Source: Rhodospirillales bacterium (GTDB lineage Bacteria; Pseudomonadota; Alphaproteobacteria; Acetobacterales; Acetobacteraceae). From it: DNA of 11,524 nt. Made by a program: the position numbers and the translations under genes. Shown in pieces: positions 6,271 to 11,524 of the stretch; the first letter of the stretch is position 1, and every line of letters starts with the position of its first letter. The DNA lies in assembly GCA_015654825.1 (NCBI GenBank), contig JAATGE010000265.1, positions 1 through 11,524 of the forward strand, in the 5' to 3' direction. The notes below the pieces were generated by a model. The model was not told where the DNA came from, made no database searches, and was given only the letters and a program-made list of their open reading frames with translations.

Positions 6271-7304
6271 GCCACACCGGCGCGGAGCAGGTCGTGGATG
6301 TGCAGCAGGCCGACCGGGCGGCGCGCTTCGTCGAGTACGAACAGGGCGGTGATCGGGCGGGCACGGTCGGTCATGACGCGTAGCGCCTCGCCGGCCAGCA
6401 TGTCGGGGCGCGCGGTCAGCGGCGTCGGGTTCATGATCTCGCCGACGGTGCGGGACAGCAGGTCGGGGCCCATGGCGCGGCGCAAATCGCCGTCGGTGAC
6501 GATACCCGCCAGCCGGCCGTCGGGGGCGACGACGCAGAGGCAGCCGAAACCCTTGCCGGTCATCAGCAGCAGGGCCTGGGGCATGGCGAGGTCGGGCGTG
6601 GCGGTCGGCAGCGCCTCGCCGGTGTGCATCAGCACGGCGACGCGCTTGAGGCGGGCGCCAAGCTTTCCGCCGGGATGGATGGCGTGGAAATCGGTGGAGG
6701 AGAAGCCATGGCGGTGCAGCAGGGCTACCGCCAGCGCGTCGCCGAGTGCGAGCTGCATCGTGGTGCTGGTGGTCGGCGCCAGGCCCATTGGGCAGGCTTC
6801 GGGCGCGGCGGGGAGCAGCAGGGTGATTTCGGCGGCCTCGGCGAGCGCGGAACGGGGCTGGCCGGTAATGGCGATCAGCGGGATGCCGAAGCGGCTCGCG
6901 TGCGCGATCAGGTCGGCGAGCTCGGCGGTTTCCCCGGAGTTGGACAGCGCCAGCACCGCGTCGCCGGGGACGATCATGCCGAGATCGCCGTGGCTGGCCT
7001 CGGCCGGGTGGACGAACAGGGCGGGGGTGCCGGTGGAGGCAAAGGTTGCGGCGATTTTACGTGCGACGTGGCCGGATTTGCCCATGCCGGAGACGACGAC
7101 GCGGCCGGTGACGGCGGCCAGGGCGGCGACCGCGTCGGAGAAATCGCCGTTCAGGGTGGCCGCGAGCGCCGTCAGGCCGTGGCACTCGGCTTCGAGTACG
7201 GCACGGGCGACGGCCAGATCGTCAGGTTCGGCGTGCGGAATGGCCCCGGCGCGGGTTGGCGGCGCGGCCGGAACGTCCGCGGGATGGGTATCCAGCGCAT
7301 TCAA
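6267..7304 (-). CDS. kdsD: D-arabinose 5-phosphate isomerase KdsD (KpsF/GutQ family)
   Basis: Cytoplasmic enzyme converting ribulose 5-phosphate to arabinose 5-phosphate, the first committed step to Kdo in LPS. The 345-aa product has a SIS domain (about 35-215) with GMGKSGHVARK (73-83), SNSGET (121-126), PTTSTTMQLALGDALAV (177-193) and the HPGGKLG motif (210-216), followed by two CBS domains (about 225-280 and 288-343). Full length for the family. The start is awkward: the only in-frame candidate near the domain is TTG at 7304, immediately after AAAGGA. An ATG four bases further on, at 7300, is better spaced from that site but is in another frame and would not give KdsD. It is first in the kdsD-lptC-lptA-lptB operon and overlaps lptC by four bases. 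Confidence 0.93.
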   Translation of the reverse strand: MNALDTHPADVPAAPPTRAGAIPHAEPDDLAVARAVLEAECHGLTALAATLNGDFSDAVAALAAVTGRVVVSGMGKSGHVARKIAATFASTGTPALFVHPAEASHGDLGMIVPGDAVLALSNSGETAELADLIAHASRFGIPLIAITGQPRSALAEAAEITLLLPAAPEACPMGLAPTTSTTMQLALGDALAVALLHRHGFSSTDFHAIHPGGKLGARLKRVAVLMHTGEALPTATPDLAMPQALLLMTGKGFGCLCVVAPDGRLAGIVTDGDLRRAMGPDLLSRTVGEIMNPTPLTARPDMLAGEALRVMTDRARPITALFVLDEARRPVGLLHIHDLLRAGVA

Positions 7305-7448
7305 TCCTTTATGGCCTGCCGTTTGTATGGGCAGGGGTGGACGAGTTGGTCAATCGAGCCGGTGTGTCCGAGTGTTGCGGCTGGTGGCGCCCTGGTTTGC
7401 GCGGGTCACGGCAGCCGCATAGCGTCCGCGGAAACGCTGGAGGCATAT
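7305..7448. promoter_or_regulatory. divergent promoter region between kdsD and the crotonase gene
   Basis: The 144-base gap must hold promoters for both directions. On the minus strand TTGACC (7353-7348), an 18-base gap and CATACA (7329-7324) form a plausible sigma-70 promoter for the lpt operon. It would start transcription only about 10-15 bases before the kdsD TTG, giving a very short leader. On the plus strand only a poor TTGCGC-N17-TAGCGT pair is seen (about 7398-7426). The crotonase ribosome-binding site GGAGG is at 7439-7443. No repeat unit lies here, unlike most other gaps. Confidence 0.4.
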
Positions 7449-8261
7449 ATGGTCGAGGCACCGTTTGTCATCTCGCACGAAGGTGCGGTGGCGCATCTGC
7501 GATTCTGCCGGCCGCATGCCGCGAACTCGATGACGCCTGCGTTCTGGGAGCTGTTCCCGGTTGCGGTGCGGGACCTGGATGCGGCAGCGGCCACGCGGGC
7601 GCTGGTGATCAGCGGCGAGGGCCGGCATTTTTGCTCGGGCATGGATGTGGCGGCGTTCGGCAGCAGTGAGCTGCGGCCGGATGAGGGGCCGGCGCGGCGT
7701 GAGGCGTTCGTGCATACGGTAGTACGGCTGCAGGCCGCGCTGTCCAGCCTGAGCCGGGCACGGTTCCCGGTGGTGGCGGCGATCCAGGGCGCGTGCATTG
7801 GCGGCGGGCTGGATTTGGCCAGCGCGTGCGACCTGCGGTTCGTGGCGGAGGACGCGTATTTCCGCATCGAGGAGATCAATATCGGCATGATGGCGGATGT
7901 AGGCAGCCTGCAACGTTTGCCTCGCCTGCTGCCGGATGCGGTGCTGCGGGAAATGGCATTCTGCGGGCGTACGCTGCGGGCGGCACAAGCGGCCGCGCTG
8001 GGGTTTGTCAACGCGGTCGTGGCGGACCCGGTGGCGGCCGCGCTGGAGGCGGCGCGCGAGATCGCGGCCAGGGCGCCGCTGGCGGTGGCGGCCAGCAAAC
8101 GGGCGATCGAGTTCGCGCGCGACCATACGGTGGCTGAAAGCCTGGAGCAGGCGGCGTGGCTGCAAGCGGCGGTGTGGAGCACGCCGGATGTGAGGGAGGC
8201 TATGCGGGCTCGGGGGGCCCGGGACGTCGGCGATTTTGGGGGGTTGCGGGAAGTTAGGTAA
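7449..8261 (+). CDS. crotonase-family protein, delta3,5-delta2,4-dienoyl-CoA isomerase-like
   Basis: Acyl-CoA enzyme of the enoyl-CoA hydratase/isomerase superfamily, 270 aa. The start at 7449 has a clear GGAGG five bases upstream. The oxyanion-hole segments are GEGRHFCSGMD (56-66) and IQGACIGGGLDLASACDLR (112-130). The region GGGLDL...FRIEEINIG..ADVGSLQRLP closely follows the ECH1 dienoyl-CoA isomerase pattern: Asp122, Glu142 and Asp150 occupy the positions of the three acidic residues known in the rat enzyme. Ordinary hydratases instead carry a glutamate pair. It probably rearranges double bases in unsaturated fatty acids during beta-oxidation, but substrate cannot be read from sequence. 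It is transcribed alone, divergent from kdsD. Its TAA stop is shared with the first bases of a repeat unit. Confidence 0.88.
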   Translation: MVEAPFVISHEGAVAHLRFCRPHAANSMTPAFWELFPVAVRDLDAAAATRALVISGEGRHFCSGMDVAAFGSSELRPDEGPARREAFVHTVVRLQAALSSLSRARFPVVAAIQGACIGGGLDLASACDLRFVAEDAYFRIEEINIGMMADVGSLQRLPRLLPDAVLREMAFCGRTLRAAQAAALGFVNAVVADPVAAALEAAREIAARAPLAVAASKRAIEFARDHTVAESLEQAAWLQAAVWSTPDVREAMRARGARDVGDFGGLREVR

Positions 8262-8313
8262 GGCCAGGGCTCTGCCCTGGACCCGCTGGGGACAAGTCCC
8301 CAGACCCTATTAA
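8260..8313 (+). repeat. double-hairpin repeat, copy F, fused to a stop codon
   Basis: The AAGGCC edge begins within the crotonase stop (TAA 8259-8261). Hairpin 1 is CCAGGGC (8264-8270), TCT, GCCCTGG (8274-8280). Hairpin 2 is CTGGGGACAAGTCCCCAG (8286-8303). An A/T-rich edge ATTAATATAGG follows. It is identical to the unit at 2110-2155 and in sense orientation with the gene it follows. The remainder of the gap to tag (8314-8360) shows nothing else. Confidence 0.9.
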
Positions 8314-8360
8314 TATAGGGTCCTGGATTTGGGTCGGGCTTATTCTTGGGGATCAATATC

Positions 8361-8924
8361 ATGCCGAAACGATGCCCTTGGTGCGAGGACGATGCGCTGA
8401 TGCAGGCGTATCACGACGAGGAATGGGGCGTGCCGGAACGGGACGCGCGCGCGCTGTGGGAAAAGCTGATTCTGGACGGTTTTCAGGCCGGGCTTTCATG
8501 GAAAACGATTTTGTATAAGCGCGCGGCGTTTCGGGAGGCGTTCGAAGGGTTCGATCCGGAACGGGTTGCCCGCTTTCGGCCGGCGGATGTGGACCTTCTG
8601 TTGGCGAACCCGGGCATTATCCGCTCGCGCGCGAAAATCGAGGCTACGATCGGCAATGCGCGGGCGTTCCTGGACATGCAGGAGAAGGGCGAGGAATTCG
8701 CGGCGTTTCTGTGGGGATTGGTGGGCGGCACACCGCGCGACAACCGGTTTCGGATGCGCACCCAGGTGCCGGCGCAGACGGAGGTGTCGGTTGAAATGGC
8801 GAAAGCGCTGAAGCAGCGCGGTTTCAAGTTCTGCGGGCCGGTGATCGTTTATGCGTTCATGCAGGCGACGGGAATGGTGAACGACCATTTGATCGGATGC
8901 TACCGGCACGCCGAGTGCAAATGA
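8361..8924 (+). CDS. tag: DNA-3-methyladenine glycosylase I
   Basis: Base-excision repair enzyme that removes 3-methyladenine from alkylated DNA in the cytoplasm. The start at the ATG at 8361 (187 aa) gives the usual N-terminus, MPKRCPWCEDD; a TTG at 8346 is in frame but adds residues the family lacks. Hallmarks: AYHDEEWGVPERD, LDGFQAGLSWKTIL, the helix-hairpin region ANPGIIRSRAKIEATIGNARA, and the C-terminal RGFKFCGPVIVYAFMQATGMVNDH. The zinc site known from E. coli Tag is intact: Cys5, His18, His176 and Cys180. Full length compared with E. coli (187 aa). It stands as a single gene between two repeat-bearing gaps and has a loosely spaced GGGGA upstream (8348-8352). High confidence. Confidence 0.96.
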   Translation: MPKRCPWCEDDALMQAYHDEEWGVPERDARALWEKLILDGFQAGLSWKTILYKRAAFREAFEGFDPERVARFRPADVDLLLANPGIIRSRAKIEATIGNARAFLDMQEKGEEFAAFLWGLVGGTPRDNRFRMRTQVPAQTEVSVEMAKALKQRGFKFCGPVIVYAFMQATGMVNDHLIGCYRHAECK

Positions 8925-8942
8925 AACCGCGGCGAAGCCGCC

Positions 8943-9014
8943 AAATGGGGTGTGGGAAGTGCTGGCCCCGTCGTGCGAAGCACGCTGGCGCGTGACGGGC
9001 CCGGGCAGAGCCCC
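8943..9014 (-). repeat. degenerate repeat, copy G (long form)
   Basis: On the plus strand: AAATGGGGTGTGGG, then CTGGCCCCGTC leading into a branched module at 8968-8998 (GTGC-GAA-GCAC hairpin, then a CGC-TGGC-GCG hairpin, closed by CCGTC/GACGG), then a reduced hairpin 1, GGGC-AGA-GCCC. The first hairpin is decayed but the branched module keeps every stem pair. It begins 19 bases after the tag stop; a small GCGGC-GAA-GCCGC hairpin (8929-8941) lies between. Confidence 0.75.
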
Positions 9015-9030
9015 ATAAGCGCTAGGATAA

Positions 9031-9302
9031 GGATTATCGAACGAAATCAATTAGCTGAATTCTAATGGCTTCGCCGACCACGGGGCTCCGCCCCCTGGAC
9101 CCAAGACGGCGTGCCGCCGCTGTCGTTAACGCTGCGCGGCGGGAATCTTCTGTACCAATCTCGCGAACCCATGGGTCTGGCCTGTCGGCTCGCCGCCGAT
9201 GCCAGGCCCGGAACAGATAAAATGGGGTTTGGGGCCTACTGGCCCCGTCGTGCATAGCACGCCTCCGGCGTGACGGGTCCAGGGCAGAGCCCTGGCCTTA
9301 AC
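9031..9302 (+). repeat. composite repeat, copy E2 (core plus double hairpin, inverse of 2110-2350)
   Basis: The core at 9031-9220 aligns gaplessly with the minus strand of 2350-2161. Identical blocks include ACGAAATCAA, TCGCCGACCA, CCCCCTGGAC and GCTGCGCGGC. The worst block is 9181-9190. After the core comes AATGGGGTTT, the short hairpin GGGGCC-TACT-GGCCCC (9231-9246), the branched module at 9245-9276 and a perfect hairpin 1, CCAGGGCAGAGCCCTGG. E1 has only the short hairpin at this point, so the two copies differ by a swapped or inserted module. No coding potential is evident. Confidence 0.85.
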
Positions 9303-9491
9303 TAATCGTATCGAACCTTCAGTTTCCCGGCGCCAGAGCTTTACTTCCTTATCCTCGCGCATAGGGGGCAGAGCCCTGGCCTTCCTTGGAGATTCGATGA
9401 CGACTGGGACCGGTATAAGTAGATTCCGAGGATACTCCCTGATTTGGCGAGAGTTATACTAGCTTCGCTGTATTCAGGTAGAATTTTCAAC
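9303..9491 (+). promoter_or_regulatory. leader region of ice-binding gene 1, with a repeat fragment and a short ORF
   Basis: A hairpin-1 fragment of the repeat family (AGGGGGCAGAGCCCTGGCC) is at 9363-9381. A 21-codon open frame runs from ATG 9397 to TAG 9460-9462, with GGAG five bases before it; it may be a leader peptide or chance. TATACT at 9455-9460 is a good -10 box, but its -35 region is poor. The ice-binding gene start follows about 30 bases later. Together with units G and E2, this accounts for the 567-base gap after tag. Confidence 0.4.
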
Positions 9492-10241
9492 ATGAGAATG
9501 AACCAAAAAAGCCGGCGCGCGGCGCTGCTGCCGTTGCTGGTCGTGGGCCTTGCGGGTAGCGCAGCGGCCTATGCCGCCGGCCCTCCGGCGGTCAATCTTC
9601 GGTCGGCCGGCCGCTTTGTCATTCTTTCGAAATCAGGCATTGCCGATGTTCCGAAGTCGACGATTACCGGCAATATCGCGACCAGCCCCATTACGGGGGC
9701 CGCCGACCATGTCAGTTGCACGGAGGTCACCGGGCGGATTCTTTCGGTCAATGCCGCCGGGCCGGGGCCATGCGGGATCGCCCGGCCGCTGCTTTTGACC
9801 ACCGCCATTCATGACATGCAAACCGCGTACACGGATGCGGCGGGGCGGGCGCCGGATGTTACCGAACTCGGCGCCGGAAATATCGGCGGTCTGACCATTC
9901 CGCCCGGCGTGTACAAATGGAGCAGCGGCGTAATCATCCCGACCGATGTCACGCTGAAGGGCACTTGCAAAAATAAGTGCAATGATGTCTGGATCTTCCA
10001 GATCGCGCAAAATCTCAAGATCGCGGACGGCACGGCTATCAGGCTCAGCGGTGGGGCGCGCGGGGAAAACATCTTCTGGCAGGTCGCCGGCCAGGTTACC
10101 ATTGGTACCACGGCGGGGTTTCGGGGAGTGGCGCTCTGCAAGACGCTGATCGCCGCGAAAACCGGTGCCGTGATCAATGGCCGATTGCTGGCGCAGACCG
10201 CGGTTACACTGGAAATGAATGTCGTTCATCAGCCGCATTGA
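9492..10241 (+). CDS. secreted ice-binding-like protein (DUF3494), paralogue 1
   Basis: Start placed at ATG 9492, which gives a classical signal peptide (MRMNQKSRRAALLPLLVVGL..AYAAG, cleavage near 29-30). ATG 9498 is possible, and an in-frame TTG at 9444 would bury the signal. The mature part (about 33-247) follows the DUF3494 ice-binding pattern: SAGRFVILSKSGIADVP, TGNIATSPITG, AYTDAAGR, ELGAGNIGGLTIPPGVYKW, NDVWIFQIAQNL, NIFWQVAGQVTIGTT and GAVINGRLLAQTAVTLE. Known members form a three-sided beta-helix that binds ice and are often secreted by cold-adapted microbes. This copy has five cysteines (76, 94, 159, 163, 216). Two of them (CKNKC) sit in a four-residue insertion absent from the neighbour, so an extra disulphide is likely. 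The product is 249 aa and a paralogue follows 128 bases downstream. Confidence 0.92.
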   Translation: MRMNQKSRRAALLPLLVVGLAGSAAAYAAGPPAVNLRSAGRFVILSKSGIADVPKSTITGNIATSPITGAADHVSCTEVTGRILSVNAAGPGPCGIARPLLLTTAIHDMQTAYTDAAGRAPDVTELGAGNIGGLTIPPGVYKWSSGVIIPTDVTLKGTCKNKCNDVWIFQIAQNLKIADGTAIRLSGGARGENIFWQVAGQVTIGTTAGFRGVALCKTLIAAKTGAVINGRLLAQTAVTLEMNVVHQPH

Positions 10242-10249
10242 TGCGGCTG
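10230..10249 (+). other. perfect hairpin enclosing the stop codon of ice-binding gene 1
   Basis: CAGCCGCAT (10230-10238), TG, ATGCGGCTG (10241-10249): nine perfect pairs, with the TGA stop (10239-10241) at the tip. A second weaker inverted repeat, GAAAATT...AATTTTC, lies at about 10257-10279 around TTCCGGAA. Neither is followed by a T-run, so this looks more like an mRNA processing, stability or partial-termination site between the paralogues than a strong intrinsic terminator. The same codons end paralogue 2, but without the second arm. Confidence 0.55.
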
Positions 10250-10369
10250 GCGTGCGGAAAATTGAATTCCGGAATTTTCTGCGAAAAGCCACTACGACGA
10301 AACCGCGCCGGCGCCATCGGGTCTGGTACCGGTCTCGGAAGCAAATGAATTGGCCGCGGGAGAACAACA

Positions 10370-11119
10370 ATGAATAGTGTTACTGACGGTACCTGGCGCA
10401 GACGCAACGGGGTACTTGCTGCCTCGCTGCTGGCCGGATTGGCTTGGGCGCAAGGGGCCGAGGCCGCGGGTCCCACGCCGGTCGCTCTTGCATCGGCGGG
10501 GCGCTTCGTGATCCTTTCGACGTCGGGCGTGGCCAACGTTCCCGCCTCGAAAATTGTTGGCAATGTCGCGACCAGCCCAATTACCGGCGCCGCCGACCAT
10601 TTGAGTTGCTCCGAGGTGACCGGCCAGATTATTTCCGTCGATGCTGCCGGCCCCGCGCCGTGCAATATCGTCCACCCTGCGATATTGGGCCAGGCGATCA
10701 ACGATATGCGAACCGCCTACGCCGACGCGGCCGGGCGGACGCCGGCGACGAGCGAGCTCGGAGCTGGAAATATTGGCGGCATGACGCTCCGTCCGGGTGT
10801 CTATAGCTGGAGCAGCAGCGTCACGATACCGGCCAATGTGAAGCTGAAAGGCGGGCCGAACGATGTGTGGATCTTTCAGATCGCACAGGATCTGAATATC
10901 GCCAGCGGCCGCGCTGTTGCGCTGCGCGGCGGCGCGCGGCCAAAAAACATATTCTGGCAGGTCGCGGGGCAGGTCACCATGGGAACGACCGCGCGCTTCG
11001 AGGGGATTATCCTGGCGAAGACGCAAATCGCCCTGCAAACCGGTGCCTCGATCAATGGCAGGCTGTACGCACAGACGGCGGTTACGCTCGAAATGAATTC
11101 GGTGCATCAGCCGCACTGA
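10370..11119 (+). CDS. secreted ice-binding-like protein (DUF3494), paralogue 2
   Basis: The ATG at 10370 is preceded by GGGAG seven bases upstream. The 249-aa product has a signal peptide with an RRR n-region (WRRRNGVLAASLLAGLAWAQGAEA, cleavage near 32). The DUF3494 domain spans about 38-247, with the same blocks as paralogue 1: ASAGRFVILSTSGVANVP, ATSPITGAADHLSC, ELGAGNIGGMTLRPGVYSW, NDVWIFQIAQDL, NIFWQVAGQVTMGTT and ASINGRLYAQTAVTLE. By eye, about two thirds of mature residues are identical. Only Cys80 and Cys98 remain, matching C76 and C94 of copy 1; the CxxxC insertion is absent (KGGPNDVW). Signal peptides differ strongly, indicating an old duplication or selection on secretion. Co-transcription with copy 1 is likely, across 128 bases. 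Confidence 0.93.
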   Translation: MNSVTDGTWRRRNGVLAASLLAGLAWAQGAEAAGPTPVALASAGRFVILSTSGVANVPASKIVGNVATSPITGAADHLSCSEVTGQIISVDAAGPAPCNIVHPAILGQAINDMRTAYADAAGRTPATSELGAGNIGGMTLRPGVYSWSSSVTIPANVKLKGGPNDVWIFQIAQDLNIASGRAVALRGGARPKNIFWQVAGQVTMGTTARFEGIILAKTQIALQTGASINGRLYAQTAVTLEMNSVHQPH

Positions 11120-11185
11120 CAAATCGGCGATCCGGTCGGCCGGCACAGCACGCTTCGCGTTTGCACCCTGCCCCGACAACCTAGT

Positions 11186-11524
11186 TCAGGTTGGGCCAGA
11201 AATGCTGGCTTGGCGATGGAAAGTCAGCGCGAGACCGTCGGCGAGGCCGATCGGCTCCATGCCGAGGCGGTGGCGCATCGGGGCAATATCGAACGCCTTG
11301 TCCTCCAGCAAACGGCGGATTTCGGCGGCGTGGACAGTCGGGAGAAAAGGCAGGCGCGTCAGCAACGTCGCGATCATCAGCACGGTCGCCGGGATCGGGA
11401 CTACTCGCGGGGGCGGCAGCGCGGCGGCCGCGGCGATAGCGCGGACGAATTCGGCATAGGGAAGCGGCCTCGGACCGGCGATCACCAGGGTCGTGGGACC
11501 GGACCAGTCGTGCGCCAGGGCGGC
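11186..11524 (-). CDS. SDR-like NAD(P)-binding protein, C-terminal end only
   Basis: The frame is open to the right edge; 112 residues are visible before TGA. The sequence TLVIAGPRPLPYAEFVRAIAAAAALPPPRVVPIPATVLMIATLLTRLPFLP is typical of the C-terminal substrate-binding half of atypical short-chain dehydrogenases (NDUFA9 / NmrA-like or epimerase-like). In these a -I-GP-.L.Y.E..R.I.. motif is followed by a conserved P.P..... helix. The Rossmann nucleotide-binding half lies outside the window, so the cofactor and reaction cannot be judged. It is convergent with the ice-binding pair, separated by 66 bases with no clear terminator. The family is a reasonable inference; the exact class is uncertain. 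Confidence 0.65.
   Translation of the reverse strand, partial: AALAHDWSGPTTLVIAGPRPLPYAEFVRAIAAAAALPPPRVVPIPATVLMIATLLTRLPFLPTVHAAEIRRLLEDKAFDIAPMRHRLGMEPIGLADGLALTFHRQASISGPT

Noticed and set aside
5950..8261. Very long open frames opposite or out of frame with kdsD, lptC and the crotonase gene (up to about 545 codons)
   Set aside because: High G+C removes stop codons from shadow frames. The products are low-complexity Arg/Gly/Ala-rich with no family motif, while the frames called carry full catalytic motifs.
8264..8303. Intrinsic (Rho-independent) terminator call for the double hairpins
   Set aside because: The stems are strong but no T-run follows any copy. One copy lies inside an operon and another overlaps a start region. 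A termination role is possible but not shown, so they are listed as repeats.
1488..9383. CRISPR array
   Set aside because: Copies are scattered, in both orientations, with irregular distances, and each unit is self-complementary. There are no regular spacers or cas genes.
11149..11171. Similarity of CACGCTTCGCGTTTGCACC to a stretch of the lptC-lptA spacer near 5482-5500
   Set aside because: About 18 of 23 bases match by eye in a G+C-rich genome with CG-rich palindromes. There is no flanking repeat structure, so it is probably chance.

Overview
High-GC DNA from what is most likely an alphaproteobacterium of the Acetobacteraceae/Rhodospirillales type. This is inferred from the kdsD-lptC-lptA-lptB order, the style of the small lipoproteins and the G+C-rich codon use; no marker gene fixes the genus. 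Two tandem secreted ice-binding (DUF3494) proteins suggest a cold or freeze-exposed habitat. The window holds no rRNA, tRNA, transposase or CRISPR array.

Layout. 1-2016 (+): the end of a Sel1-repeat protein, a lipoprotein with a peptidoglycan-binding domain, and a small lipoprotein. 2017-2394: no gene, but one copy of a large composite repeat. 2395-3497 (-): two unrecognised genes (132 and 204 aa) of lower G+C, probably co-transcribed and possibly acquired. 3619-7304 (-): the lipopolysaccharide export operon kdsD-lptC-lptA-lptB. KdsD makes arabinose 5-phosphate for Kdo. LptC and LptA form the periplasmic bridge, and LptB is the ATPase that drives LPS transport. 7449-8261 (+): a divergent dienoyl-CoA-isomerase-like crotonase. 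8361-8924 (+): tag, a DNA repair glycosylase. 8925-9491: no gene, but a cluster of repeats with the second composite copy. 9492-11119 (+): two ice-binding paralogues. 11186-11524 (-): the C-terminal end of an SDR-like protein that runs off the window.

The most unusual content is not a gene. A modular palindromic repeat family fills most intergenic spaces. Its basic unit is two tandem hairpins. A longer form replaces or extends the second hairpin with a predicted branched (three-way) structure. Paired stem bases and stem lengths change together between copies, which points to selection on structure. Two copies are joined to a roughly 190-base core that matches column for column at about 83% identity between 2161-2350 and 9031-9220, in inverse orientation. 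Simple units mostly sit just behind stop codons in sense orientation, and twice they touch the TAA itself. One unit lies at the 5' end of lptA, where it appears to supply the only plausible in-frame start codon (GTG) and the first part of the signal peptide. An inverted pair of units splits the otherwise overlapping lpt operon between lptC and lptA.

All identities and base counts are by eye. Family calls rest on motif recognition, not on searches.
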